Shown here: positions 1-16,996 of the stretch, piece after piece
How positions within the stretch are numbered: the stretch's first letter is position 1
Layout of the letters: each line of letters starts with the position of its first letter
Assembly (NCBI GenBank): GCA_963281255.1
Contig: OY725488.1
Span: forward strand, 6,917,524 to 6,981,523
Length of the DNA: 64,000 bases
DNA from: Aphrocallistes beatrix
Taxonomy: Eukaryota; Porifera; Hexactinellida; Sceptrulophora; Aphrocallistidae
Direction: 5' to 3'
The notes under the pieces: model-generated
What the model saw: only the letters and a program-made list of their open reading frames with translations
The model's database searches: none
What the model was told of the DNA's origin: nothing
Made by a program: the position numbers and the translations under genes

Positions 1-174
1 GAAACTGGATTCTGCTTTTTAGTCAGCTCCTATAACAAGACGCATTTATGGCATCGACAGCGTAGTACGTACGTATGTATATACTACTACTTCCGTTTAT
101 CCACGAAATCCAACGAAATCCCATCTAATTTCTACTAAATTTGGCATGCAGGATTCCTTTATTGTTTGATGTGC

Positions 175-1195
175 TTTAAACACGTTTAAACACATTTTAA
201 AAAACATGTTTAAACGTGTTTAATTAACCCTCGCTTGCCACAGGAATGTGTTGCGTCATTTCCGGTTTAAGCCATTTTCAATGGCGAAGCCATAAAAATT
301 TGGGGTATTTACTATAAATAGGAAATACCCCAAGCCGTCCGAGGGTTTAAACATGTTTAAACTAGAGGTGTACCGGATTAGAGATTTTCTACTCCGGCCG
401 GATCCGGATATCCGGTTATCCGGCTAAATATTTATTTGATAGATGATACCATAATATCACATCAAGACCGAGTTCTGCTTACGTATTTTTAATTGATTTG
501 CACAACATATATATATAGTAAGATATGATCTGTTAATAAAGTAACATATTTAGTTTTCAATTCTAATAATTCTTATTTAATTTTGTGATCGCTTTTCCTA
601 TTAGCTTGAAAGATACTTGTATATCGATCCTAGCATGAGTGAAATTTGGGCATTTTTCTCAATATCTAAGAACGATTCTTCGATTCAGACCACTCTGTAG
701 TGAATGTGAAGCCAACATATCACGTGGTAAGAATCCGAAAACATATAGCACATCACCACTGTGGAACCATATTAAACATTCACATCCCAGAAATTTACAA
801 AAAAAACAATAAAGCAAAATCCTCTTGTATAAATTCCCAACTATTACAAGAAGATCAAGAGCATTGTAAATTGCTTCTGTTTCTATCCTTTTTGTAGTTA
901 ATGTTTAATTCATACACAATCACAATTGGAACCACTATCCGGCCGGATAGTGGTTCATATCCGGTTCCGGCCGGATATCCGGTAAATGGCCGGATATAGC
1001 CGGATACCGGATTAGAACCGGATATCCGGTACACCCCTAGTTTAAACATGTTTAAACACATTTAAAAACATGTTTAAACGTGTTTAAACATGTTTAAACA
1101 CGTTTAAACACATTTAAAAAACATGTTTAAACGTGTTTAAACATGTTTAAACACATTTAAAAACATGTTTAAACATGTTTAAACATGTTTTTTAA
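175..1195. repeat. GTTTAAAC-rich palindromic short-repeat array (split)
   Basis: Repeated words of the type acatgtttaaac, cgtgtttaaac and acatttaaaaa occur in tandem at about 175-225, 345-362 and 1040-1195. Each word is nearly self-complementary, so the array can form many small hairpins. The central part (363-1039) is a separate inserted element, so the two flanks were probably one array before the insertion. Confidence 0.7.
363..1039. mobile_element. Non-autonomous hAT-like element, 677 bp
   Basis: The left end reads TAGAGGTGTACCGGAT and the right end is its inverted copy with one change (TAGGGGTGTACCGGAT when reversed). Both ends are flanked by the 8-bp word GTTTAAAC (355-362 and 1040-1047), as expected of a hAT target-site duplication. 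The ends are followed by repeated CCGGATATCCGG-type subterminal motifs, while the interior is AT-rich and has no transposase frame. The caveat is that GTTTAAAC is common in the surrounding array, so the duplication alone is weak; the matching termini carry the call. Confidence 0.7.
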
Positions 1196-1200
1196 ACACA

Positions 1201-1510
1201 ATATGGTAGAAAATGACTTTCAACGGTAGATATGGGGTTTTCAGGGGTGTAGATTTGGAATATCGTATTTTCGAGTAAATTTACAATAGATACATAAAGT
1301 AAACAAATTACAAAAATAGGCCAGAGACTAGCTTCCAACGGTAGACATGGGCTTTTTAGTGGTGTAGATTTCGAATATCGTATTTTCAGGTCATTATTAT
1401 AAATTATTTGTTTACTTTTGTTTACATTAGATCCATAATGTAAACAAATTATAAAAATAGGCTAGAGGCTGGTTTTCAACGGTAGACATGAGGTTTTCAG
1501 GCAGGGTTGG
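1201..1510 (+). repeat. Dispersed repeat family, tandem local copies
   Basis: Three local copies of a unit containing a CAACGGTAGA motif, then GGGGTTTTCAGGGGTGTAGA and a TATCGTATTTTC motif start near 1218, 1335 and 1478. Spacers between them contain words meaning 'ataaagtaaacaaatta'. Related, degraded copies occur on either strand near 12400-12620, 37980-38040, 52560-52735 and 60895-61010. No termini or coding capacity are visible, so the class is unknown. Confidence 0.6.
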
Positions 1511-3340
1511 CAGGTTTTGTCCATGTGGTAAAAAACATAGTGGTAAAAACCTCCTGACTGGACAAATCAATGAATTGTAGACCCTAAAAAGTCGATGATT
1601 TGCATGCCTCCCGTCTGTAAAAAGTAGTACATAGTAATTATACGCAATTGAAAACTAATAATCGAGTTCGCCAATGAAGATACGTATATTATAATATCTC
1701 ACTGATGTTACAATAATTCAAATCATTTCAATCAGATAATACAAAAATATTTTAATTTAGAATGCTATTAATCATACGTCAGAAGTCTAATACCCCAGAG
1801 TATTTCTACGTGTTTTTGTAGTTTCTTACTTTGCAGTGCTCGACAAAATTAGGAAAAATGTGGCGACTAAGAACCACTGTTTTATTATACTTGGCAAAAA
1901 TTGGTGGCTTAGTTAAGCTCAGCATACATGGTGCAACCTTGTTGCAGGCTTGCAGTAACTGTATTCAACGAACTTTCATCGTGTATGGTGAAATTTCCGT
2001 GCAGTTCAAGTTTTGCGCATTGTTGCATGGAAATACCACATGTGCCACTACGCTCCGTGTTTTGGTGATTATCGCCATCTGACCACCAAATTTGTTAAAC
2101 ACTGATACTTCGCTTCAATTGCTATTTTCTTCATTCACCACACCACAAATACACTACAGTGATTCTTGTGGTTTTACTTTGTGTTGTGTAAAGGAGGATT
2201 AGTCACAACGCGTCATTAATGTTCTGAGTGCGTCATTTAATATTGCAAGCACGTTAAATGACGCCTTTTCTGGCGGCCCTGGTTTCAGCTCGTGTATGGA
2301 ACAAATCTAAAAAAGTGAAACTGAACACTGGCTGTACATTTTAAATTGATCAAATTGTCAGTTATGGCATCAACAACGTAATGAACTGCAACTTGATCTC
2401 GGGCTCACAATGCAGCACAATTCTATTCTATTAATTCTCAGGTTGCATGGATTGACGTCATTCATGCATATTGTAGATTCATAGTATCTGAACTTAGATT
2501 ACTTTAAAATGGTAGGTTATCTATCGCCGGCAATGTGTAGAATATATTCAATATGCACTTGTCTCTCTGTCCTTCCAACTTGATAACACCTCAGTATTGC
2601 AACAATTCAGTTTGAAATATTTCCATGATCATGGCGCTGTGTTGTTTTGGTCATGTTTGCATAAAAGTGCCAAAATTCTAAGAACTAGCTGTTCTATTTA
2701 TAATTCGTACAGTTTGCCTTCCTCTTATTTTAAGTGCTAGGTTTCCTTTTACGTAAACAAAATGATATTTACGACAGTAGTCATAAGAAGTGCATATATC
2801 TATCTATATAATCTGAGATGTTTATTAATCATCTCCATTACGCAATTCCTCTTGTCTGAAGATTGACGTATTTGTTGCTACTCAGACCTTAGCCCACCTG
2901 GTAATGAATATTTTTGGTACAATTTAATCACGCACTCGGCTACTCCCAAATTTATCCACATAATATCAAACTGAAATATAAATACTTCGGCTCAAAGCAT
3001 TTGTAACTTTTATTGTTCTTAAAAAGGAAGCCCAATACACCACCTACTTTTGAACAAGTATTAAATTATCACATAATTAAACAAAGGTTCGTTCTGTTTG
3101 AACTATTCTCTTCATTATCTAATTGGAATAGCCATATTCTGTCTATCCCATGCGTCATTAGAAGTATGTCTTCACATTGTTTAAAAGAGCATGTTGATTT
3201 AAGCTTTTCTAATACTTAGTAGTCCCATTACTACTTCACAATATATTAACTGCTAGCAACGAGAGTGGCAAAATTTATGCTTGTAATATACACAGCAGCT
3301 GGAAAGACTGAAGCGGTGCGGAATTTCTCAGCAGCACTGA

Positions 3341-7017
<3,677 letters not shown>

Positions 7018-9291
7018 TGCTATCGCCCCTAGCACTTTTCATTTCGCACTTTGGTACTCGGTATCTGTGTGTGACTGGCTGTAGTATATTATTAATCTAA
7101 TGACATCCTCTTAGCGTCACGCTCCATTGGATTCAGTCGGCGGAAGTGTGCTCCTATCACTTATCAAAGTGGATGTGCGCCATTTTCGCATTCGTCTATT
7201 GGTCGGAATGACTATATTAGAAGCTCGTTGTCAATTGTTCAATTTATTCATGCATATAATACATATAATTTAATGTATTTTAATTGTTTTTTTACTGACT
7301 AGTTAGGATAATTGAATGTGGGATTACTGTGCTGTCTCGAAAACAGCTTGGGCTAATTACTCGGAACCACATAATTTTGCATAATTTACATTTGAATATC
7401 ATTTCAAGGAAAGAATTTGGTAGATTTGATCATATATGGTCATGCCCAACACTCGTATTAATGCGTTGCTAAAGAATTTGAGATATGTATTACGTACGTA
7501 TCTACAAATACTAGTCGGACTGATCAATTGAGAATATATACTACGGCATATTTTGTTAGGGAATACTGCGTCTAGAAAAGTAATATTATTAAAATAATTT
7601 TTTTATGATGTTAGCAAATTTTGAGTAGGAATCTTAAATTATTTTAATTCGCCAATTAATAAATCCCGAATCTGCCTTGGGTCCATTCTATTTATACTTG
7701 TAGGCTACGGAACATGTTAACATTATTACTTTCAAATATTTAAATGCATTTAGATGACTTTCGAATGATTTAAATTTTACTTGTAAATATCTCCAATTGA
7801 ATGTATAGTGAAGAAGTTTGAGAATTTCTTTTTTTAATTTTTAGTTTTAAATGTCTTGCTGATTATGCATGGAGTACAGTTTATATGTAAATTAACATAA
7901 TACCAGCGTTTCCCGCAGAGCGCGTTAATAGCTTTCGCTATTTAACGCGCTCTGCTTGTCAAATAGCGTGCTTTTGTTGTTAAATAATGCAATTTAACAG
8001 AATAAACCGCACACAAATTGCAAAATTAACACACTTTCCAATAATCTAAGGGAAACACTGCATACAACAAGCCATTTCGCTAATAATATTATGTAGCATC
8101 GTATAGTACTCAATGAATCGTCATTCATCTGAACAGCTCTCAATCGCTGTGTAATATTGTTCAGATTATTAGATAAGGGAAGACAAGAAATTGACTAGAG
8201 AGTAAACAATGGAACAAGAATCATAACAGATTTCAATAGTACCGTATTATAATTCCTAGGAAATTAGTTTATGATTTTGTCTTGTACAAGTAGTATGTTA
8301 TAACAATATACAATATACAATTCTTTTACTAACTTGAAATGATCTCATTGGGTATAATAGTTTTGCTTTATGGAGATAGATGCGTAGGATATACTGACAT
8401 GGTAACCTCCAACAAGAACAACGAATAGAGGAAAGACATGTGCACGATAAAAGCGAAACACGTCTGACAGCCTTCTAGTTTTCAGTTATATCTGATGGTA
8501 GAGAAAGGTCACAAGCGTTAACCTGACCACACAAGACTGGTGTTCTACATCTTCAGGTATCAGATCTGCTCTTCACAAGAATATGTCATAATACGTTTGC
8601 AAGTAAAGTTTTCCTCGCTAAAGGTATTTTCCTCATCAGGTAAAGTGCTTCTACAGTGGATCTACACCATAATGCATGCACATTGCAATCTGTGACTTTA
8701 CAACGGACGTAGCGAAAGGAGAAATTCTCTTCGCTAGATTATTCTCGACTGGATGTTGAGATGAAGCTCTAGACAATTGTTTAAAAGCTAGACAGGTCGC
8801 TTTTCCTTCCCATTTTCAGATAGTCGATATTCCTCCAACTTTCCTGCAAGATTGTTAGAAATGTGTGTGAATCAAGAAAATGCTTAATTGCAGCATGGAT
8901 TGACTCCGATCTTTGTGTAGAATGCACCTCATTGTTTTCTTCGCCCATAGAGAACTTGCAACCATTTTTTTGGCAGACTCAAATGTTGCTTTTACATCCG
9001 TTAGTTGCTTTATAGAATAATTATTTATAATAAATCAGCCATTTCTTCATCAAAGCTACCACAGGATTGAGCATCTTGCTTTTTGCAAATTTTTTGCTCG
9101 TGCTCGGAATATTAGCTCCCCAATTTAGAGTAAAACGACCGGCACCAGTTGATAAGTTGTAAGCCCATGGACCACCAGTTAGAAAATCTTATGGAAAATA
9201 GAGTTTCAGAATACCACAAATCTATATCAAACTCTAAAGTGAACAGAATGCATTATTTTCAATACAATAATTACATCATAGCCAGAGTTAG
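7018..9291. other. Intergenic region between SIK and ARMC3
   Basis: AT-rich DNA with no supported gene. It presumably carries the SIK 3' untranslated region at its left end and the ARMC3 promoter at its right end. A small hAT-like MITE sits at 7904-8060. Nothing else is recognisable. Confidence 0.6.
7904..8060. mobile_element. Small hAT-like MITE (157 bp)
   Basis: The ends are CAGCGTTTCCC and, inverted, CAGTGTTTCCC, typical of hAT termini. Flanking 8-mers CATAATAC (7896-7903) and CATACAAC (8061-8068) match at 6 of 8 positions, consistent with an aged target duplication. Just inside the left end a strong hairpin (GAGCGCGTTAA arm, 7918-7952) is present. Confidence 0.55.
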
Positions 9292-12159
9292 ATGCCTCCT
9301 AAGAAGTCCAAAGATTCAGAGCCGACCCAAACGAGCGATTCCTTCGCCCCACTCGACCTGACAACTAGGGACGTCCGCACCGCAGTGCTGATGCTCGACT
9401 CCCCGGAGGACACGGTGGTGGCTCACGCCTGCGACGCCCTGTACAAGTACTCCTCCCTCGGAGACCCGCAGAGAAGTGAGCTGCTCTCACTCGACCTGCT
9501 CCCGAAGCTGGGGAAGAAGCTGGAGAGCGATGAGAAGGCGATACGCGCGCACGCGGCCACCTGTCTGGGGAGTGTTGCTTCACTTCCCGAGGGGAGGCGG
9601 TCAATTGGGGAGATGGACTGCTTCCAGCAGTTCGCATCCCTCCTTGGCGACGATGAGGACAACATCACGAGAGAGGTGGGGTGCTATGATCAGGGTTTAA
9701 TATAGGATTTTCGTGGGAGCTATTCCAGGGCCTCCTTATGCTGGAATACAGGTTTTATGTCCATGGTTTTTCCTAATTAGGCAGTCACACTCATTCTCTC
9801 GCACTTGGCTCACAACTTCGCATCTAAGATGAAGATCCATGAAGCTGGCACCCTAGACAGACTCACCAAACTACTCCCCCTATCCACCCCTGAGATACAG
9901 CGGAATGCGATCAAGACACTCTCCCTCCTGATGGAGTGCCACCAGGCTAGGGCCGGTCTCTTGGAAGCTAACGGGATTATGCCGGTTGTGGATCTCCTTC
10001 AATCTGAGTACGCAATCATACAGGTAGCAGCTGACATGTGAGTGTAAGCTCAGCTGGGATATTGACTCTGTAGAATGTTTATAGGAACTTTCGCTGATAA
10101 CTCTTAGTCACTGTACTCGAGACGAGAAGGTGAGAGCAGCATTTCGCGAGGGAGGGGGATTGCCTCCTCTGGTAACCTTCGTCGGGAACCCAGAGGTGTC
10201 GGACCTCCATGTGCACGCTCTCCGTGTGCTCTCCCACTGCTTGGAGGAGCTGGAGAGTTTGGAACAGATTGAGAGCAGTGGTCTGCTGGAGACGCTGCTC
10301 ACACACATCAGTACTGCCCTCCTACCAGAAGTCAGTTGACTATTCTCTATCATTCAACATGCGAGTGAATCACTGTAGCATCAGAGCTCCACTCTATTTA
10401 TAGGTTAAACAATTCGCAGCTGAATCCATCTGTCGCGCCTGCAAGTCTGCTCCCGCTCGCCGCCTCTTCTACGAGCAGGGGGCCGTGAAGGTGCTGGCGG
10501 GACTGGCGGGCGATGAGAGCGCCCCGGTCTGCATCTCAGCTTGCCACGCCCTGGCGGCGCTCACTCAGCTCAGCCTGGCGAAGGAGCAGCTGGGTCACGA
10601 GGAGACGGGAGCTCTGTCAACGCTGGTCTCGCTCCTGACACGTGACCATCAGGATCATGACGGAGACGTGAAAGAGGCAGCACTCTCTGCTCTCTGTGAG
10701 GCTACTCTGGACTCTTCTCAGAACAAGAGCAAAGTGAGCGGGGAGCTGAAAGGGCTGGAAGCCATCGTCTCTCTCCTCTCACACCCCAGATGCCCAGTGC
10801 AGACGCGTGCTGGCGCTGTGCTGGAGAACTTCTCCCTCATCGAAGGCTACAGACTGGAGATGCTACAGCTGGAAGTTGTCAGGACTCTGATAGATGAGCT
10901 CGCCTCTTCCGATAAGAATGTACGTCACATATGCTAGTACCCTCGTAGTTTCTACCCAAATATCTGCGTTCTCGATTCAGTGCAGTCACTGCTGGTGTAG
11001 GTCCGCGCTGGGTTCTGCAGACTGCTGGCCTGCCTCGCCACTGAACTAGTGACCGCCACGCACCTCTCCACACATCAAGGCTATCACACCTTGATTCAGC
11101 TCCTCACTGATCCAGAGGCGGAGGTGAGAAAAGCCGCAGCTTGGACAATCTCAGTACTCGCTAGCAAGCCGAGTGCTGCTCGAGATTTGTGCAACAGTGG
11201 CTGTCTCCAGGCGATTCAGGAGGTAGACACGTCTCCGGAGTTCCGCAGTGTGTTCAGTTCCAACGCGCTGGAGAGACTCCTCAGCACCAACCTGGTGGCC
11301 AAACTGTGGATGCTAGGCCGTCTCAGCGAGTGGGACGCAGTGGAGGACGGGTTCTACGAAGCGGGGACCAGCGTCCACAGCGTGGAGTTCATGTCCCTGG
11401 AGGCGCTGAGCAAGATGCCTCTCTCTGACAAGCTGGCAGTGGTAACTGTCAACTCCCGTCCCGAGGAGAAGGAGGTGTCTGCGGTCGAGGAGAAGAAAGA
11501 GGAGGGAGGGGGAAAGGAGAGGAGCAAGTCCAGGAAGGGAGCCGACTCCAAGTCCAGCAAAAAGAGCAAACACGAGAAAGAACAAAAAGAGGAGGAGGAA
11601 GTGGCGCCCGAATCCTTCGAGCCCCCCTTCTCTATCCCAACAGATCCGCAGCTACAGGAGCTCGTGCACCAGGTGACGGAATTCGCGAGGACATCTGAGA
11701 GCGGGCGAGAGACCGCCAGACAGATAGCGGTGGTGGTCGCCGCACACATGGGAGGGGAAGTCGAGAAGTAAGGATGGTGCATGTACCGCATTGTTTAGTT
11801 GCGATGTTACATATCCTATCCTTTCCAGGTCATCGCTGGGCTCTTTCAGCTACCACTTACACCTGAGTCAGCTCAAGTATAACCGGCAATCCAATCTCTT
11901 ACCCATCGGGTCTATCAGGCAGGGCTTCTTCCAGCACCGAGCACTGCTCTTCAAGTTCCTAGCGGACAAGGCCGGACTCAGGAGCACTTTGATGCGTGGG
12001 GGCTACGGTCGCGCCTGGAATGACGTCATGCTATCTGACTCTTCTCAAGATCCCGCATTCGTCGCACCCAGCAAGGCCTACGTCGTGGATCTGTTTCATG
12101 AGCCTGGTCGTCTCATGCGGCAAGACTCCCCCCAAGCAGTTCTCTACCTCAGTATTTGA
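9292..12159 (+). CDS. ARMC3: ARMC3-like armadillo-repeat protein with C-terminal EDR1-type domain
   Basis: Six exons: 9292-9675, 9781-10037, 10108-10330, 10404-10919, 11001-11767, 11829-12159, joining in frame to 825 residues (human ARMC3 has 872). The N terminus (MPPKKSK..., then VLMLDSPEDTVVAHACDALYK) matches ARMC3. Most of the first 500 residues are armadillo/HEAT-type helical repeats. A Lys/Glu-rich low-complexity linker follows, then a conserved tail with LPIGSIRQGFFQHRALLFK and RGGYGRAWNDVML, the EDR1-like peptidase/transglutaminase-fold region of ARMC3. In animals ARMC3 is largely a ciliated-cell and sperm protein; that role is from family knowledge, not from this sequence. It lies head to tail with the next gene, about 470 bp away. 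Confidence 0.92.
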
Positions 12160-12633
12160 CTCTAATTTACAGCTGGGTTATGTATCCATGCAAACGTACT
12201 CTCTTCTGTAGCCATATGTTGTCTTATTATATTACCCGAAGTCATAAATCCGTGCTATCAAGTAACTTCTCGTTATTACAGAATTACGCTGTTTCAGATG
12301 CAGATACTTTGTGCATCCTAAGTCATCCTAAGGGCGACGCTCCTCCATTTAATTTGTTTTAAAAAATGAACATTTCCAACAGAATATATTTGCAAAAGGT
12401 TTCCCAATTCGATATTCGGAATTTATACCCTTTAAAATCCTAGTAAAACCGTTGGAAATTAGTCTCCAGCATATTTTTTATTCTATGACTTTTGAAACAA
12501 AAACACAAATTATTTATTCTAGAGTTTTGAAACACGATGTTCAGAATCTACACCCTTGAAAGCTAATCTCTACCATTTGATTGAATCGGGGAATCTTCAT
12601 TATTTTATAAATACGTAGTTTTCAGAAGTAGAG
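12160..12633. repeat. Intergenic DNA with degraded copies of the dispersed repeat
   Basis: Between ARMC3 and the SLC13 gene. From about 12400 it carries two degraded reverse-oriented matches to the repeat at 1201-1510 (words like GATATTCGGAATTTATACCC and CCGTTGGAAATTAGTCTCCAG). The last bases must include the SLC13 promoter, but no motif is assignable. Confidence 0.5.
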
Positions 12634-14589
12634 ATGATAAAGCGGATTCTCAAATCTTGTTTGACTCTCACTAGGATCTGGTGGAAGTTAGTGATCATCC
12701 TGCTGGTCCCCCTTCTCTACTCCCCTCTCCTCTTCGTCTCAGGGTCAGACCCTGCCAAGGCAATCTACGGGATTTTCATAATTGGCACTTACTGGGTAGC
12801 AAATGTCGCTCCTCTCGCCGCCACAGCCCTACTCCCGGTATTCATATTCCCTCTGTTGAAGGTAGGCTTACCAATTTATTTTGACCTGAGTTCTATTCTC
12901 TGTGAGAAACTGTCTTATCTTAGTTAGTGGAGACGAACGAGATATCTCAGAAGTACTTCACAGGGAACAATCTCCTCTACCTCGGAGGGCTGTTCATCGC
13001 AGTGTCAGTGGAGAAGTGGAATCTCCACAAGCGTATTGCATTCTCAGCTCTGCTCTTATTCGGTTCCCAGCCAAGAAGACTGCTCCTCGGCTTCATGCTA
13101 GTCACTGGCTTTCTTTCCATGTGGATAAGCAACACAGCTGTCACTGCATTCATGGTTCCTATCGCTCAGGCAGTGCTTGTCAGTCTGAACGAACAGGTGA
13201 AGGCAGCTGGGACTGTAACTAGTGATCAGACTTTGCGAGTGTCTGTGAAATTCACGGCAAGTGGGAAGGAGAGTAAAGACCCAGAACAAGTCAGCTAATA
13301 CTTATATCTAGGGCTGTCAATGGATAACAGTTCCATAAGCGTTGTAAATACTATTCTATTTTCAGGTGAGCATCCTGTCAACGCAGACAGAAGATGAAGA
13401 GAGTGCGGATGCAGACGCAGAGACTAGTCCCATCTCGCAGGACTCTGGAACAGAAGACGCGTCTCGTCGCTCCTCGTACCGCCGTTTCTGTAAAGCACTA
13501 ATGCTAGGCATTGCGTACTCCGCGAATATCGGCGGCACTGGTACGTTAATCGGAACTGGCCCGAATATAGTCCTGAGTGGATATTTTGATGCGAACTTCC
13601 CAAATGCCCCAGCATTGGGATTTGGTTCTTGGTTCATTTTCGCATTCCCTTGCGGCTTGACAGCTCTGCTCTTCGCATGGGCCTACTTATCTCTATTATT
13701 CTGTGATGATTGTGTGTCCAGGTGTAGACAGACGTGCTGTCGTAAGAAGCTCTATCACTTGGATAACAGACGCGTGAAAGAAGTGATACGAGAGCATTAC
13801 AAGCGTCTGGGGCCAATAAAATATTCCGAACTGAGCCTCATCCTGGCCATTGTAGTCCTCGTCCTGTGTTGGCTGCTCAGAGCGCCACAGGTGTTTCCTG
13901 GCTGGTCAGACCTCTTCACTGACGAGCAGCACCCCCGTGGATACCTGACAGATGCTTCTGTTGCTATCTTCTTCGCATTCCTCTTGTTCGTTCTACCGGG
14001 GAGTCTACCATGGAAGCAATCCGGAGAGAGTGGAACGTATGACAGACTGCTGGACTGGGAAACCGTTCAGACGAAGTTGCCTTGGGGAGTGGTGCTGTTG
14101 CTAGGCAGCGGTTTCGCAATTGCTCACGTAGCGCAGGTTTCAGGGTTGACACAGTGCATCGCCGTGAAGCTGGAGGGTGCTGGCAGTCTGCACCCTTTCT
14201 TATTGAGCACCTGGCTCATGATAGTGACCACATTTACAACTGAAATAATATCCAACGTGTCAGTCATCACTTTCCTACTTCCCATCCTTCACAGCTTGTC
14301 ACTTAGCTTCCACGTCAATCCGCTATACTTCATGGTCCCTTGTACGATCGCGACTTCTTACGCGTTCATGTTCCCTGTTGCCACACCTCCGAACGCCATA
14401 GTGTATGCTTACGGACATCTGAAGATATCTGACATGCTGTTAGCGGGACTAGGGATGAATATTATGTGTATGCTGATCCTCACACTGTTCACTAATACGC
14501 TCGGACTCCCAATATTCAGTTTGCTAACCTTCCCCTCTTACTTCAACGTTTCTACCGCCAATCTCTCCAACAGTAGCCGAGTCTGCTAA
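12634..14589 (+). CDS. SLC13-family sodium-coupled anion (dicarboxylate/sulfate) symporter
   Basis: Three exons: 12634-12861, 12924-13289, 13366-14589, joining to 605 residues, the usual length for SLC13. It is a plasma-membrane protein with about 11 hydrophobic segments. Family landmarks are visible: LGGLFIAVSVEKWNLHKRIA, the first SNT motif in MWISNTAVTAFMVPIAQAV, the Na+-binding stretch GGTGTLIGTGPNIVL, and the second SNx motif in EIISNVSVITFLLPIL, then MFPVATPPNAIVYAYG. These define the DASS/SLC13 fold, which moves citrate, succinate or sulfate with Na+. A charged cytoplasmic loop (residues about 185-235, acidic and serine-rich) separates the two halves. The substrate cannot be decided from the sequence. 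Confidence 0.9.
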
Positions 14590-14845
14590 CGAGTATTTTA
14601 ATAATTAATTCTCTGATTTTAATTGGAACGAGTATTTTATTGAAACTAATAAAGAGGCTTTTTTATCAAGATTTGTCGATTGGGGAGGGAAAGGTTTTTT
14701 TAATTTCAATACCGACCGTTTTGATTACAAGAGTGTACTGTACACGATCCACAAAATATTCTTCATCACATTAAGATGATATAGCACACTATTTAATGGG
14801 ATTATTAAAATTGCAGTTAGGTGACTCGAGAGAGAAATACATGTG
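14590..14845. other. Short spacer between SLC13 and TRMT2 genes
   Basis: About 256 bp holding the SLC13 3' end, with AATAAA at about 14648-14653 as a plausible polyadenylation signal, and the presumed TRMT2 promoter. Confidence 0.4.
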
Positions 14846-16718
14846 ATGGCAACTTGCTCTCCTGTGGATAAAAACTCTCCTCTCTCTAACACAGAAAAAG
14901 ATTCTCCTGAAAATGTTATTGATTCAACGACAAATGTGTCAGCAGAATCAGTTAATTTTAAATCAGACGAACGCTACTCCTACACAGAGCGAGAGGGATT
15001 TACATCTGAGGTAAACAAAGTAGAAATAAACAACATCCCCAGGATCTGCGGTTATAAACAGCTGAAATCATTTTTCAAACGTTACAAACTAACGCCACTC
15101 AAACTTAAGATTGTGAGATCTCGTCCTAAACATAGTTTTGCTTTCGCGACATTTCACACCCCTGAGGAAAAGCAACTTGCATTAGAGAGAATGGACGGGG
15201 AAATCTTAAAAGGACAGAAACTCTTCCTGAAACCAGCCAAACCTCGATCTGATCCTTTATATTCTAAGACTAAGGCCCCTTCCACTCCAGGAGGAGAGCC
15301 AGACGCTCTCCCTAGCGCAGAGGAGCAGGCCAAGTCTCTGCTCCGCGCTGTAACACCTCTATGGGACGTTCCTTACAGCGAACAGCTGGTGAGGAAGTCA
15401 GCTGATTTAAAGCAGAGTCTGGATAAGATCAAGAAGGAGCTGGAAAGAATGAGAAACCACATGCAGGATATCCCCATGGACGAGATCAGAGGTTCTGCAC
15501 TTACGAACGGGTACAGAAACAAGAATGAGTTCACCTGTGGGAAAGACCTACAGGGGCGGAAGTGTGTCGGGTTCCGTCTCGGGGCGTACAAGAAGGGAAG
15601 CTGGACCGTCGCCTCACCAGATGTTTGCATACACGTTCCGAGAGAGGTGTTACATACCGTCCAGAGGTGTAACCAGTTTATATGCACATCACACCTAGAT
15701 GTGTTCGATCCTCGTGACCACTCTGGCCATTGGAAGCAGGTAACTAGTTCTCTCAGAAATATGACCAAAATTGTAAAACTGTAGAGGTGTATTTGTATTT
15801 GTAGATAACAGTGCGTAGTAATCAGGAGGGAGAGCAGCTGTTGATTATACAGGTGTACAGTCAGGGTGTGAGCAGGGAGGAAGTGAGAGAAGAGTGTGAT
15901 AGGCTGTGCAAGCAGCTGGAGTCACCTGCTGACTCTGACACGGGTTCAGCGATAGGTGGTAAGATTGCATCGGTCTACTTCCAACTGTGTGACTCTGTTA
16001 ACATCGGGGGACCGGGCGGGGAGATGGAGCTGTTGAGAGGAGACCGAAAGTTGAAAGAGACTCTCTTGGGTGTGAAGTTTTGTATTTCACCAAATGCTTT
16101 CTTCCAAGTAATTAAAAATAAACTATTAGAGCGAACTGGAATTGAACATTTGTGTTTAAATAGAAATCTTTCTAGGTGAACACTCCAGCTACTGAAACTC
16201 TATATGACGTCATCCGAGAGAACGTGCAGGCTTCTCCGCACACAGTGCTGCTGGACCTCTGCTGCGGCACCGGAACGATAGGACTATGTCTGGCAGGGAA
16301 GGTGGGGAGAGTGGTCGGTGTGGATCTGTGCCAGGGCGCCATAGAAGATGCGGTTTCTAACGCAGAGCTTAATGGCATTACCAACACTGAATTCTTGTGC
16401 GGGGCTGTGGAGATAGTTATTCACAGAATCCCAGAGGTGGCACGAGAGGAGTGTCACGTGGTGGCTGTCCTAGACCCCCCACGAGCTGGGGTACCCGCCC
16501 AGGTAATCAGCACGCTAAGAAAATCCAAGAACGTGAAGAGACTGATCTACGTTTCCTGCAACGTGTCTAATGCGAGTCAGAATCTGGTCGACCTCTGCCG
16601 ACCCCCGAGCAGTAGGATAGGAGGCAGTCCCTTCTCTCTGTGTAAGGTTACCCCTGTGGATCTGTTCCCGCATACCATGCACTGCGAACTTGTGTTATGC
16701 TATGATCATGTTAGCTAA
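14846..16718 (+). CDS. TRMT2A: tRNA (uracil-5-)-methyltransferase, TRMT2A/B type
   Basis: Three exons: 14846-15739, 15805-16107, 16176-16718, joining in frame to 579 residues. The first ATG after an upstream out-of-frame ATG is used. It makes m5U54 (ribothymidine) in the T-loop of tRNA, and possibly in rRNA, with SAM. Order: disordered N terminus, an RRM-like domain (about 58-128), a long helical linker, then the TrmA-type fold with YRNKNEFTCGKD, the SAM motif LDLCCGTGTIGLCLAGKVGR, LDPPRAGV, and the catalytic cysteine in YVSCN (C527), ending with the general-base glutamate in HCEL. FCISPNAFFQVNTPA is also diagnostic. The RRM favours TRMT2A over TRMT2B. It converges with IFT25, 278 bp away. 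Confidence 0.93.
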
Positions 16719-16996
16719 TTACCAGTTCTTCTGTGTTCACATTCATTATAATTTAGAAATTATATCATATATTTCGTAAGAGGTGTAGTCCGCTCTACGA
16801 TCTACCTATAGCTACACATATTCTAATGTTCTATCATTTAATACTAAGTTAATGCCTCTTAGTTGAGGTTCAGTGTTGGAATTCGATGATTTTAAATTAA
16901 CTTATAAGCGTTGAATGTGATAAACAATTATGAATAAGTAGTGAATACTAGTGATAGGTGATAGAGGTTGAATCGCGATAAGGTATAAATAGGAGT

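Noticed and set aside
11461-11600. Lys/Glu-rich stretch of ARMC3 as a separate nuclear protein
   Set aside because: It is in frame between the armadillo region and the conserved EDR1-type tail and corresponds to the low-complexity linker of ARMC3.
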